Part shown: in pieces, positions 1 through 8,792 of the stretch
Position numbering within the stretch: position 1 is the first letter of the stretch
How the letters are laid out: each line of letters opens with the position of its first letter
DNA from: Streptococcus uberis
GTDB taxonomy: Bacteria > Bacillota > Bacilli > Lactobacillales > Streptococcaceae
NCBI RefSeq assembly: GCF_900475595.1
Contig: NZ_LS483397.1
Span: forward strand, 1,273,001-1,337,000
Length of the DNA: 64,000 bases
Direction: 5' to 3'
Made by a program: the position numbers and the translations under genes
The notes under the pieces: generated by a model
The model's input: the letters and a program-made list of their open reading frames with translations, nothing else
Told to the model about the DNA's origin: nothing
Databases searched by the model: none

Positions 1-1164
1 CACATAAAGGGCAATGAAAAATTGTAAGGTAGTAGAATAGCTATGTGTCCATTCAAAAGTAATTGACAATAGCATTGGACCGACCAAAGCAGCAATCCCC
101 CAAGCTGTCAAAATGTAGCCATGTAGTGTTGCTAATTCTTTTGCGCCAAAAATATCACTAAGATATGGTGGTATTAATGAGAAACCAGCACCATAACATG
201 TCATCAAAATGGCCATTGCCGATACAAAAATGAATGGCATTTGGAAAAATAACAATAGGAAAGACATCATGATATTGACCATAAAAAGAACGATAAAGGT
301 CATTGGTCTTCCAATGAAATCTGAAAGACTAGCCCAAAACAGACGCCCAAATCCATTGAAAACCCCCATCACACCGACAACCATTGCTGCTGTAGTCACT
401 GACATTCCTGCAACATCCTGTGCCATTGGAGCAACCACCGAAATGAGACCCAAACCACATGAAATATTGATAAAAAGGATTAGCCAAAGAGTGTAGAACT
501 CTTTTGTTCTCAATGCTTCTTTTGCGGACATTCCTTGACTTAGATTTGTATGTTTTTGATCTTTAGCTTTTAAAACTAATTGTTGGAACTCACTATCACT
601 TGGTTTTTGAATAAATTGAGCAGAAAGTAACATAACCACAAAATAAATCAAACCTAAGATGTAGAATGTGTTGACCAAACCTCTTGAAGAAATCAGTGAT
701 TGAGCTACAGGACTAGTCAAGAGAGAAGCAAAACCAAATCCCATAATCGCTAAACCAGTTGCTAAACCTCTCTTATCAGGGAACCACTTAATGATGGTTG
801 AGACTGGAGTAATGTAACCAGACCCTAGACCTAAACCACCGATGACACCATATCCCAAATATAACAAGCCTAATTCATGATTTTGAATAGCCAAGCCAGC
901 TAACATGGTTCCACCTGCGTATAAGAAGGCAGATAGGCTACCTGTCAATCTTGGACCAAACTTTTCAACCAATTTGCCCATGAAAGCAGCTGACATTCCA
1001 AGACAAAAAATAGCTAATGAAAATGCAAAGGCTACAGAGGATTGACTCCAGCCTGTTTCAGTCATAATTGGATTTCTAAAAACACTCCAAGCATATGTTG
1101 AGCCTAGCATCAAATGAAAAATCACTCCAGCAGTAGCAACAAGATATCGATTAGTTTTTTTCAC
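1..1164 (-). CDS. OxlT-like MFS antiporter (C-terminus missing)
   Basis: The first 388 codons are visible; the gene runs off the left edge. The protein is highly hydrophobic with alternating membrane segments from residue 8 onward and a long central cytoplasmic loop rich in charged residues. The N-terminal segment with GSTYAWSVF and the second half resemble the oxalate/formate antiporter branch of the major facilitator superfamily; the actual substrate is inference. I chose the GTG at 1162-1164, preceded by an AGAGG Shine-Dalgarno sequence; a TTG directly upstream is in frame but less likely. A strong promoter lies immediately upstream, so it is probably transcribed independently of the HAD gene. 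Confidence 0.8.
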   Translation of the reverse strand, partial: MKKTNRYLVATAGVIFHLMLGSTYAWSVFRNPIMTETGWSQSSVAFAFSLAIFCLGMSAAFMGKLVEKFGPRLTGSLSAFLYAGGTMLAGLAIQNHELGLLYLGYGVIGGLGLGSGYITPVSTIIKWFPDKRGLATGLAIMGFGFASLLTSPVAQSLISSRGLVNTFYILGLIYFVVMLLSAQFIQKPSDSEFQQLVLKAKDQKHTNLSQGMSAKEALRTKEFYTLWLILFINISCGLGLISVVAPMAQDVAGMSVTTAAMVVGVMGVFNGFGRLFWASLSDFIGRPMTFIVLFMVNIMMSFLLLFFQMPFIFVSAMAILMTCYGAGFSLIPPYLSDIFGAKELATLHGYILTAWGIAALVGPMLLSITFEWTHSYSTTLQFFIALYV

Positions 1165-1227
1165 CAAGAACCTCTTTCTACAGAAACGAACATTTTATGT
1201 TTATTGTGTTGTTTACGTTAGGTTTTC

Positions 1228-1256
1228 AGTTTATTAAACTTTGATATATTTGTCAA
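1228..1256 (-). promoter_or_regulatory. Promoter of the OxlT-like gene
   Basis: On the minus strand TTGACA (1251-1256) is followed after exactly 17 bases by TAAACT (1228-1233). The start codon lies about 64 bases downstream. Confidence 0.7.
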
Positions 1257-1288
1257 AAAAAATGCTTGCAAAGTTTTTTCCGTATATT

Positions 1289-1930
1289 CTAGAAAAAGAA
1301 ACTATAGATATCTTGAAACTGCTGAACAATGTGATCACAAGAAGATAAATCTTGTTTTGGATAGTCAGGATTTGCAAAACCAATACAGGTCATACCGGCA
1401 GCTTTTGCAGCACGACTCCCATTTTTTGTATCTTCGATAACGGTACATATTTCTGGACTAGCACCTAACAATTCAGCTGCTTTTAAAAAGACATCCGGTT
1501 CGGGTTTGGAATGAGCGACTTCCTCTCCACTTACTTTAACAGTAAACGCATTAGAAATGCCTAATTCCTTTAAATTTCTTTCAATATCACTTTTTGGCGA
1601 CGAGGACGCTACTGCTAATTGATAGCCATTCTCCTTCAATTTGGTAATAAAATCAATAACGCCTTCAATTGGTCTCACACCATCCTTTTGAATCATTTCT
1701 TCACGACGGTGATTCATTTCGAGAATCAGATCTTCGACTGAATCTTCCAGATGGCATTCCTCTTTCATGACCCTCCACATGTAATCAAAGGTGGTCCCCA
1801 TAAACTGATATTGGTAAGATTCATCAGTATCGATACCTCTATCCAACAACATCTGTGTCTTACTGCTTAAAAATGTGTATTCGGAATCCACAATCACGCC
1901 ATCCATATCAAAAATAACATATTTTGTCAT
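1289..1930 (-). CDS. HAD-family phosphatase, beta-phosphoglucomutase-like
   Basis: A 213-residue HAD subfamily I hydrolase. Motif I is DMDGV (Asp8 nucleophile, Asp10 acid/base), motif II is the SSS at 109-111, motif III is Lys142 in KPEPD, and motif IV is the Glu166-Asp167 pair. The helical cap between residues 15 and 85 is typical of sugar-phosphate phosphatases and phosphoglucomutases, so a small phosphorylated metabolite is the likely substrate; which one is unknown. AAGGGAG precedes the ATG. It lies 51 bases after pepF and probably shares its transcript. Confidence 0.85.
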   Translation of the reverse strand: MTKYVIFDMDGVIVDSEYTFLSSKTQMLLDRGIDTDESYQYQFMGTTFDYMWRVMKEECHLEDSVEDLILEMNHRREEMIQKDGVRPIEGVIDFITKLKENGYQLAVASSSPKSDIERNLKELGISNAFTVKVSGEEVAHSKPEPDVFLKAAELLGASPEICTVIEDTKNGSRAAKAAGMTCIGFANPDYPKQDLSSCDHIVQQFQDIYSFFF

Positions 1931-1981
1931 TATTTTCTCCCTTTTCTCTTGAACAATAGTTCTTATTTGAAGAACATCTCC

Positions 1982-3790
1982 TTAAGCCTTAAGATGAACC
2001 CCTTTTGCCACTAATTCTTCTAGCTCATTCAGTCGAGCTTCAAAAACTTTAAAAGCTGCTTTTAAATAAGTTCCATCTGTCATATCCACTCCTGCTTTTT
2101 TGATAACATTAAGTGGATAATCCGAGTTTCCAGATTTTAAATAATTGAGGTAATTTTCTTTATCTTCATCGCTACCATGAACCACTTGATGAGCTAAATA
2201 ATTTGCTGCAGCGAAGCCAGTAGCATATTGATAAACATAATAATTATAGTAAAAATGTGGTATCCTTGCCCATTCGTACTGAATAAAACTATTTTCTTTT
2301 TTCGGAAGATTATAGTATTTTTCATTTAGATCAGCATAAAGATGATTGAGGTAATCACTGGTCAAAACTTCCCCATTTTGGTCAGCAAGATGAACCGCAT
2401 GTTCAAATTCTGCAAACTGTGTCTGACGGAAAATGGTTCCTCTAAAGCCATCTAAATAATGATTTAAAATAGTGAAACGTTGTTTCTCGTCTTCAACATC
2501 ATTTAAGAGTGCCTCTGTTAAAATATTCTCATTTGTAGTTGAGGCAATTTCTGCTAAGAAGATACTATAGTCACCATATACATATGGTTGATATTTACGT
2601 GTTAAAGCCGAATGCAAACTGTGACCTGTTTCATGAATTAAGGTAAACAAGTTGTCTAGATTATCTTGCCAATTTAATAACATAAAGGCATTGGTATCGT
2701 AAGAGCCACCTGAATAAGCTCCTGATCTTTTACCTTTCTTGACCTGGACATCTATCCATCGTTCAGTAAATGCTTGATGCACAATATCACTGTATTCTGT
2801 TCCAAAGATTTGAAGAACTTTTTCAGCTTTTTCCAAAGCCTCATCATAGCTTAATGTCATCGTCATTTCTGATAATGGAGTGTAAACATCGTACATTTTC
2901 AAGCTATCTAAACCAAGTACTTCTTGTCGCAATTTCAAATAACGGTGCAATAAAGGCAAGTGATTGTTCACTTCTTCAATAAGAGTATCATAGACCTTTT
3001 CAGGAATAAAGTTAGCAGACATAGCTGCCTGACGGGCTGAGTCATAGTGATGAACACGAGCTTTGTAGTTTTGTACTTTCACATTGGTTTGTAGTGTCTT
3101 GGCATAGGTATGTTGGAATTGTTGGTAAGTTGAATAAAGCGCCTCATAGGCAGACTTTCTGACATTACGATTTTTAGATTCCATTAAATGAATGAAATTG
3201 CCATGAGTAATTTCAACCTCTTGATGATTTTCGTCTCTAATCACTGGAAAGAGAATATCGGCATTGTCAAGAACACTAAATGTTTCCTCAGCACCATTAA
3301 AAATTTCCTGGGCACCCGCTAATAACTCTTCTTCTAATTGAGAGAGAACATGGGACTTATTTTTTAATAAACGCTCAAAAAAATGTCGGTATAATTCTAG
3401 ACCTTCTTCCTCTTTGAAGAATTCTGCTAATTCTTCCTCTGAAATCGTCATCAATTCAGGCTCATAAAATGAGAAAACTTCACTAAATAAAGCATAAAGC
3501 CCAGATGCCTTAGCATAATAGGCTTGGTATTTTGATACTCTTGTATCCTGATCATTTTTCATATGAGCATAAACATAAAGTTTTTCAATACGTCTTGCCA
3601 AATTCAGTTCTACTTCAGTAATTTCTAATAATTGTTGACTTGAATCCAGTAGGTGTCCAGCGAAACTTTTTGCTGCTTCCACCTCCTTACTTACTTGTTC
3701 AAAATCAGTTTCCCAGTCTTCATCACTGTGATAAATGGTACTTAAATCCCATGTATACTTTTCTTCTATTTGACTTGCTTGATCTGTCAT
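1982..3790 (-). CDS. pepF: Oligoendopeptidase F (M3B metallopeptidase)
   Basis: Cytoplasmic zinc oligopeptidase that trims short peptides. The zinc-binding HETGH motif is at residues 386-390 of this 602-residue form, with the third ligand expected in the following EIASTTNE helix; this is the M3B arrangement. I chose the ATG at 3788-3790 because GGAGG ends five bases upstream; the longer frame would need a TTG sitting on that Shine-Dalgarno sequence. It follows coiA by 16 bases, the usual coiA-pepF order in streptococci, so competence induction of coiA may also reach pepF. Confidence 0.95.
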   Translation of the reverse strand: MTDQASQIEEKYTWDLSTIYHSDEDWETDFEQVSKEVEAAKSFAGHLLDSSQQLLEITEVELNLARRIEKLYVYAHMKNDQDTRVSKYQAYYAKASGLYALFSEVFSFYEPELMTISEEELAEFFKEEEGLELYRHFFERLLKNKSHVLSQLEEELLAGAQEIFNGAEETFSVLDNADILFPVIRDENHQEVEITHGNFIHLMESKNRNVRKSAYEALYSTYQQFQHTYAKTLQTNVKVQNYKARVHHYDSARQAAMSANFIPEKVYDTLIEEVNNHLPLLHRYLKLRQEVLGLDSLKMYDVYTPLSEMTMTLSYDEALEKAEKVLQIFGTEYSDIVHQAFTERWIDVQVKKGKRSGAYSGGSYDTNAFMLLNWQDNLDNLFTLIHETGHSLHSALTRKYQPYVYGDYSIFLAEIASTTNENILTEALLNDVEDEKQRFTILNHYLDGFRGTIFRQTQFAEFEHAVHLADQNGEVLTSDYLNHLYADLNEKYYNLPKKENSFIQYEWARIPHFYYNYYVYQYATGFAAANYLAHQVVHGSDEDKENYLNYLKSGNSDYPLNVIKKAGVDMTDGTYLKAAFKVFEARLNELEELVAKGVHLKA

Positions 3791-3806
3791 GGCAACCTCC
3801 AATTTA

Positions 3807-4751
3807 TTAGTTCTCTTTTATTTTAACATAAAGGAATGGAGGATAAAGCGTTTGCACTTTTTTATCTTTCATTTTCTGATAAAAACGATCAAAAGATTCA
3901 TAATATGACTGTAAATTTTCATGAATCTGACAAAATGGAATGTCGGAAAAGGGTGGTCTAATTTGAGGATAAAAGGTTTCTAGAGGTTCTGTTAATAAAT
4001 TCTTACCTTGAAGATAAGCATCTTCTTGTCGCTTAAGCCAAGATTTGTCTCTACGACATAAAGATTTTTTGATTTTACCTATCACCTCTTGATCCATGTG
4101 AAGAGTCATTTTTGAAGCACAGCTTTTTTGAAAAGGGAGTCTTAAAAAAGCCATAATATTGTCCTTAAAGGAACATCTTTTGGTTAAATAGCACAGCTTT
4201 CCAAATAAATTTTGATGAATCATATAGTGTAGTCGGAGTTCTTCTTTTTCTAAATCTAGTTCCCAAAGATAAAAACCGATAAACCAAGAAAAGGCTAAAA
4301 ACTGTTTTTGCAGGTGATTTAATTTCTTTCTTAACCAAAGTTTTTTACCTAAAAGCCAATAAACCATATACCCTTCACGATGGTATGCGTTTGTTCTCTC
4401 AATTAAGCGGTCGATGGGTAAAGGGCTACATTGAACTTCTAAAATTAATTTATGATTAATACATAAATCAGCTATCTGTCCAAACTCAGGAAAAACCTTT
4501 TCAATACGGACGTCTTCTGTTTTGCTGATGATCTTGTATAAAGTTGCTTTTAATTGTAAATGCTCTACCGATTCATTTTCAGAAAAGAAGTGACAATCCC
4601 TTAAATGCTTATGAGCAAAGTGAGGACGCATGACTTTTCCCTTTTTTAGACATAAGCTTTGCCCACACCCTGGGCAAAAATAATCCTTTGAAAGAGGAAA
4701 CTCACCTAAAAGATGACACAATTTCCCCTCAGAATCCAATGCTGTTAACAC
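3807..4751 (-). CDS. coiA: Competence protein CoiA
   Basis: Late competence protein needed for recombination of incoming DNA. The N-terminal zinc-finger-like [15 protein letters not shown] and the HFAHKHL motif are followed by a restriction-endonuclease-like core (EVQCSPL, then IERTNAY). I prefer the GTG at 4749-4751 ([10 protein letters not shown], 314 residues), which has GAGGAAG eight bases upstream. The GTG at 4764-4766 would add five residues and lacks a good ribosome site. A variant SigX box lies 34 bases upstream. Confidence 0.92.
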   Translation of the reverse strand: MLTALDSEGKLCHLLGEFPLSKDYFCPGCGQSLCLKKGKVMRPHFAHKHLRDCHFFSENESVEHLQLKATLYKIISKTEDVRIEKVFPEFGQIADLCINHKLILEVQCSPLPIDRLIERTNAYHREGYMVYWLLGKKLWLRKKLNHLQKQFLAFSWFIGFYLWELDLEKEELRLHYMIHQNLFGKLCYLTKRCSFKDNIMAFLRLPFQKSCASKMTLHMDQEVIGKIKKSLCRRDKSWLKRQEDAYLQGKNLLTEPLETFYPQIRPPFSDIPFCQIHENLQSYYESFDRFYQKMKDKKVQTLYPPFLYVKIKEN

Positions 4752-4784
4752 TCTGATCTTCCTCACTTTCTGTCACTATCTATC

Positions 4785-4792
4785 TATTCGAA
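4785..4792 (-). promoter_or_regulatory. Candidate SigX (ComX) cin-box of coiA
   Basis: The minus strand reads TTCGAATAGATA, one base from the streptococcal com-box TACGAATA. The same variant precedes comEA. It directly abuts the T-run of the upstream terminator. Confidence 0.6.
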
Positions 4793-4815
4793 AAATGCTC
4801 CCCAAATTGGGGAGC
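4791..4815 (-). terminator. Terminator of the MFS gene
   Basis: GCTCCCC (4809-4815 read on the minus strand) and GGGGAGC form a 7-bp stem around a 5-base loop, followed by ATTTTT on the minus strand. It separates the MFS gene from coiA. Confidence 0.75.
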
Positions 4816-4826
4816 TCAACGGTCTC

Positions 4827-5972
4827 TTAATCTTTCTCAAGTAAAGCATAGACAACTATTACTATTACCATCAAAATTGCAGTGATATAAAAGGGTGTCA
4901 CGAATGATTCCAAACGGAATTGTGCAGGAAGTTTCGTTAGAAGCAAAGGCGTCATGATAACACCAATATTTCCAGCAGTAATTGCTAAGCTGGTAACAAA
5001 GTGATTATGTTCTTTTTCAAAATGATTTGCAATGTAATAAAAAACAGATGACATGGTACCAACAAAGCTTGAACCAATCAAAATTGCAGCAATATAAAAA
5101 ATAACAGTATGATTGCTAAAGGTAAAAAGTAAATTTCCGAGTCCCATTAATAGAATCATTAATAGCATGGTTTTAACTTTAAAAATTTTTGTTAATTGTC
5201 CAAAAATCAAACCAATAAAGATACCTGAAAATGCTAAGATCGTTAAAACATTACTTGCAAAAAAACTTGAATAGCCATATTTATTGACAAGCAAAGTAGG
5301 AATTTTAATGGTCGCACCAATGTATGAAATCCCTACAAAAAAGGTTATTAACATTAAGAGTAAGACACTTTTGTTAAAAATACTCGCACTCTTTATCGGT
5401 AAAACATCATGGTCTTTTGAAGGGATGAATCTTGTGAATAGGAAGAAAACCGGAATAACCAAGAGATAAACCAAATAAGTGTAATTAACACCAATCATCA
5501 AAGCTAAACCGACCATAAAAGTTGTCAAAGCTTTACCTATATTTAGGGTCGCCGTACGAAAACCAATCATACTTGCGCGTTCTTCACCTTCATAGTAATC
5601 GCTAATGATACTAATCGATAGAGAATTATAGAGTCCAATACCAATTCCAAGGATTAAACGACCAATCATAGCAAGAGGAAATGATTTAGCAAAAAAAGAA
5701 ATAAGAGCAGATAACAAGATCAAAATCAGTCCGAGCTGAACTGTTTTTTTCTGACCCAATTTTGCAACAACTAAGTTACTAATTATCACAAACAAGGTGA
5801 TCATCATTGCGGGTAAGGTCACTAAGCTCTCAACGGAAGCTAACCCAATATGGGGATTATGTGTATGATAGTACTTGAATAGTTTAGGAATAGCAGGGGC
5901 AATCGCAAGATGCGACATGAGGAAAAGAGAAATTGATAACAAGGACAATTTCTTTACTATAGGGTTGTTCAT
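4827..5972 (-). CDS. MFS transporter, efflux type
   Basis: A 381-residue major facilitator protein with about twelve hydrophobic segments. It has the loop 2-3 region (VVAKLGQKKTVQLG) and an ERASMIGFRTATLNIGKA motif typical of drug or metabolite exporters of the CynX/YfmO kind. The substrate is unknown. AAGGAGATAG precedes the ATG. The gene is monocistronic: it has its own promoter and a terminator immediately downstream. An inverted repeat across the -10 element suggests a dedicated regulator, not encoded next to it. Confidence 0.8.
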   Translation of the reverse strand: MNNPIVKKLSLLSISLFLMSHLAIAPAIPKLFKYYHTHNPHIGLASVESLVTLPAMMITLFVIISNLVVAKLGQKKTVQLGLILILLSALISFFAKSFPLAMIGRLILGIGIGLYNSLSISIISDYYEGEERASMIGFRTATLNIGKALTTFMVGLALMIGVNYTYLVYLLVIPVFFLFTRFIPSKDHDVLPIKSASIFNKSVLLLMLITFFVGISYIGATIKIPTLLVNKYGYSSFFASNVLTILAFSGIFIGLIFGQLTKIFKVKTMLLMILLMGLGNLLFTFSNHTVIFYIAAILIGSSFVGTMSSVFYYIANHFEKEHNHFVTSLAITAGNIGVIMTPLLLTKLPAQFRLESFVTPFYITAILMVIVIVVYALLEKD

Positions 5973-6002
5973 ATCTATCTCCTTATAAAAAGTTACTTTA
6001 CA

Positions 6003-6031
6003 AGTATATAGATACTCCCCTAATTTTTCAA
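6003..6031 (-). promoter_or_regulatory. MFS gene promoter with overlapping inverted repeat
   Basis: TTGAAA (6026-6031) and TATACT (6003-6008) are spaced by 17 bases on the minus strand. The palindrome AGTATCTATATACT (6003-6016) covers the -10 element and is a candidate operator. Confidence 0.6.
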
Positions 6032-6057
6032 GGATTGTGAATTATTTCATGAAGATT

Positions 6058-6773
6058 CTAATCAAAGAATGCAATCAATTTCAGTTTCTCATTCCAATCT
6101 AAAGGACGATACTTTCCTAAAGGTAGGTTTCCTAAAGAAAGCCCTGCAAAACTGACACGTCTTAAGTAGGTTACTTTGAGACCATAGGACAAAAACATTT
6201 TTTTAACTTGGTGGAATTTCCCTTCTGAAATGGTTAGATAGGCTTTTGACAGGTTTTGTTGACAATTAATAACTTCTAAGACCGCAGGTTTACATACAGT
6301 ACCGTCTAAAAAAACAATTCCTGATCTGAAGAATAAAGGAGCATCTTCTCCTAAAAAACCATTAACTTCTACATAATAGGTTTTTTCGACATGATGACTA
6401 GGATGAAGCATCCTAAAACCAAGAGGACCATTATCCGTTACCAAGACAAGGCCTTCTGTATCCCGATCTAGCCGCCCCACTGGGTATAGCCCTTCTACTC
6501 GATCTTCAGGTTTCAAAAGATCAAAAAGTGTCGGATGATTTTGGTCCAAACGAGCTGTTACATAGCCTGAGGTTTATGTATTAAAAAATAGTGATGGGAA
6601 TAACCTTCAATTTTTTTCCCATCGACGATAAGTTCCTGAAATCCAGTATCAACATTTTGACTGATAGACTGAGCTATTTTTTCATCAAGCACAACCTTCT
6701 GATTTTTAATCATTTTTTTGACTTCTGTTCTAGAGCCAATCCTTGCTTTTTCTAATAATTTATCCAATCTCAT
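6058..6773 (-). pseudogene. rsuA: rsuA, 16S rRNA pseudouridine synthase, frameshifted
   Basis: Two frames together encode one RsuA/RluB-family protein of about 240 residues. The first 71 codons hold the S4-like RNA-binding domain (MRLDKLL through HHYFLIHKPQ). The second frame, to 6058, holds the catalytic domain with GRLDRDTEG, containing the nucleophilic aspartate, and KTYYVEV. The frame breaks at about 6565-6572: after CCTCA the reading should continue as GGYVTARLDQNH but runs into TAA at 6558-6560. A single missing base explains this. The second part has no credible start of its own (TTG without an SD). It could also be a sequencing error. Confidence 0.85.
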
Positions 6774-6779
6774 GTTTTT

Positions 6780-6785
6780 AGTGTA
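6780..6785 (-). promoter_or_regulatory. Extended -10 of rsuA
   Basis: TGTTACACT on the minus strand ends six bases before the rsuA ATG (6773). No convincing -35 or Shine-Dalgarno sequence is present, so any transcript would start at or near the start codon. Confidence 0.4.
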
Positions 6786-6787
6786 AC

Positions 6788-6816
6788 ATAAAAAGAGTTG
6801 AGAAAACTCAACTCTT
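6788..6816 (-). terminator. nagB terminator
   Basis: A perfect 10-bp stem AAGAGTTGAG/CTCAACTCTT with a four-base loop is followed by a T-run on the minus strand. Confidence 0.9.
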
Positions 6817-6838
6817 TGAACAAATTATTTCTGTCAGG

Positions 6839-7543
6839 TTAATCAAGCTCGGAAGCTGCTTCTTCATCAACGATAACAACAACATTATCATGGTTTTGGA
6901 GAACACTTGCTGGAAGTGACTCTGTAATTGGACCTGTAATCATTTCTTTTACAGCGTAAGCTTTTTCCTTACCAAAAGCCATTAAAACAATCATTTTTGA
7001 TCCCATTATGGAAGCAATCCCCATTGAAACTGCCTGTTTTGGTACATCCTCTTTACTTGCGAAGAAACGACTATTAGCTTCGATAGTAGACTCTTCCAAA
7101 TCAACCACATGCGTGCGAATATCAAAGGGAGTTCCTGGTTCATTGAAACCAATATGACCATTTCTACCAATGCCAAGAATTTGAAAATCAATAGGATGTT
7201 CCGCAATCAGATTATCGTAACGGCTAACTTCTGCACTTAAATCTTTGGCCAAACCATTTGGTAAATAATTTTCCTTAAAGGGTTTATGATTAAAGAGGTT
7301 TTCACGCATAAAGTAGTCATAGCTTTGGTCATGTTCAACTGGCAAGCCAACATACTCATCTAAATTGATACTTGTCACGTCAGAAAAAGAGAGGTCACTC
7401 TTAACAATTTCTTTATAGAATGTTAGAGGAGTGCTTCCAGTAGCCAATCCTAATGTTTTTGCACCATGGGCTAAACTTTCTTTTAAAAGTGAAAAAGCAA
7501 CTTGTCCGCCTTCTTCTTGATTTTTTACACGAATAACTTTCAT
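6839..7543 (-). CDS. nagB: Glucosamine-6-phosphate deaminase
   Basis: Converts glucosamine-6-phosphate to fructose-6-phosphate and ammonia, feeding amino sugars into glycolysis. At 234 residues it matches the Bacillus-type enzyme. Asp62 (in NLDEYVGL), Asn128 and His130 ([14 protein letters not shown]) and Glu135 match the known catalytic residues. The ATG has AAAGGAG nine bases upstream. It is transcribed alone, with a consensus promoter flanked by NagR-like operators, so induction by amino-sugar phosphate is expected. Confidence 0.97.
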   Translation of the reverse strand: MKVIRVKNQEEGGQVAFSLLKESLAHGAKTLGLATGSTPLTFYKEIVKSDLSFSDVTSINLDEYVGLPVEHDQSYDYFMRENLFNHKPFKENYLPNGLAKDLSAEVSRYDNLIAEHPIDFQILGIGRNGHIGFNEPGTPFDIRTHVVDLEESTIEANSRFFASKEDVPKQAVSMGIASIMGSKMIVLMAFGKEKAYAVKEMITGPITESLPASVLQNHDNVVVIVDEEAASELD

Positions 7544-7557
7544 TTGTATCTCCTTTA

Positions 7558-7610
7558 TTGGTATAGACCTTTTATATTTTTATTATATGGTATATACCAA
7601 TTTTTGTCAA
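7558..7610 (-). promoter_or_regulatory. nagB promoter with two NagR-type operators
   Basis: TTGACA (7605-7610), a 17-base spacer and TATAAT (7582-7587) form a consensus promoter. The palindrome TGGTATATACCA (7588-7599) fills the spacer. A second copy, TTGGTATAGACC (7558-7569), lies between the -10 and the ribosome site. Both match the GntR-family NagR/DasR half-site pattern TGGT-ATA-ACC. Confidence 0.8.
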
Positions 7611-7640
7611 GCTTCTTCTCTCTTTTTTAGTAACATATTA

Positions 7641-7669
7641 ATGACGTAGCCGTAGACAAGTGTTATAAT
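7641..7669 (+). promoter_or_regulatory. queA promoter
   Basis: Extended -10 TGTTATAAT (hexamer 7664-7669) with a partial -35 ATGACG at 7641-7646, spacing 17. Confidence 0.6.
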
Positions 7670-7723
7670 GATAAGGATTTGGTTTGAAAGTTAATCCACT
7701 GTCAAACCCATTAAGGAGAAGTT

Positions 7724-8752
7724 ATGCATACAAACGATTTTGATTTTGATTTACCAGAGGAACTCATTGCACAAACACCATTAGAAAAACGCGATAGTTC
7801 CAGACTTTTAATCATTGATCATCAAACAAAAGAAATGACAGATAGCCACTTTGATCAGATTGTTGACCAATTAAACCCCGGTGATGCACTTGTTATGAAT
7901 AACACGCGTGTCCTACCTGCTAGGCTTCATGGTGAGAAACCAGATACACATGGACATGTGGAATTGCTCTTACTAAAAAATACCAAAGAGGATCAATGGG
8001 AAGTACTAGCAAAACCAGCTAAACGCCTTAAAGTTGGCAGTAAAGTTAGCTTTGGAGACGGACGTTTGACAGCTACTGTCATCGAAGAGTTGGACCACGG
8101 TGGCCGTATCGTTGAGTTTAGCTATTCTGGTATTTTTTTAGAGGTTTTAGAGAGCTTAGGGGAAATGCCTTTACCGCCATACATCCATGAGAAACTAGAG
8201 GATTCTGAACGTTACCAAACAGTTTATGCTAAAGAAAATGGATCTGCAGCTGCGCCAACGGCTGGCTTGCATTTTACTGAGGCTTTACTTAAAAAAATTA
8301 AAGATAAAGGTGTTCATCTCGTTTACCTAACCTTACACGTTGGATTAGGAACTTTCAGACCCGTTTCTGTGGACAGTGTTGACGAACATGAAATGCATTC
8401 AGAATTTTACCATCTTTCAGAAGAAGCTGCGCAAACATTACGCCAAGTGAAAGCCAATGGCGGACGATTGGTTGCAGTTGGAACAACCTCAATCCGCACT
8501 TTAGAAACAATTGGTACCAAATTTGATGGGGACATCCAAGCTGATTCTGGCTGGACAAATATCTTTATCAAACCCGGCTACCAATTTAAAGTAGTGGATG
8601 CCTTTTCTACGAATTTCCATTTACCAAAATCTACCCTTGTCATGCTTGTTTCAGCATTTGCTGGAAGAGAATTTGTCTTAGAGGCCTATCAACATGCTGT
8701 AAATGAAAAATATCGATTCTTCAGTTTTGGAGATGCTATGTTTGTTAAATAA
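7724..8752 (+). CDS. queA: tRNA preQ1(34) S-adenosylmethionine ribosyltransferase-isomerase
   Basis: Transfers the ribosyl group of SAM to 7-aminomethyl-7-deazaguanine in tRNA to make epoxyqueuosine. The 342-residue length is full for the family. Recognisable blocks are [12 protein letters not shown] at the N-terminus, [10 protein letters not shown], the conserved AAPTAGLHF block and VGLGTFRPV, and the C-terminal FGDAMF. AAGGAG precedes the ATG. It is divergent from nagB and shares a terminator with the convergent gene. Confidence 0.97.
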   Translation: MHTNDFDFDLPEELIAQTPLEKRDSSRLLIIDHQTKEMTDSHFDQIVDQLNPGDALVMNNTRVLPARLHGEKPDTHGHVELLLLKNTKEDQWEVLAKPAKRLKVGSKVSFGDGRLTATVIEELDHGGRIVEFSYSGIFLEVLESLGEMPLPPYIHEKLEDSERYQTVYAKENGSAAAPTAGLHFTEALLKKIKDKGVHLVYLTLHVGLGTFRPVSVDSVDEHEMHSEFYHLSEEAAQTLRQVKANGGRLVAVGTTSIRTLETIGTKFDGDIQADSGWTNIFIKPGYQFKVVDAFSTNFHLPKSTLVMLVSAFAGREFVLEAYQHAVNEKYRFFSFGDAMFVK

Positions 8753-8760
8753 GATATCAA

Positions 8761-8792
8761 AAACCGTAAGATAAAAGATTATCTTACGGTTT
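8761..8792. terminator. Bidirectional terminator, queA and the bla-like gene
   Basis: A 14-bp perfect stem (8761-8774 with 8779-8792) with loop AAGA. T-rich tracts follow on both strands. The stop codon of the minus-strand gene abuts the stem. Confidence 0.85.
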
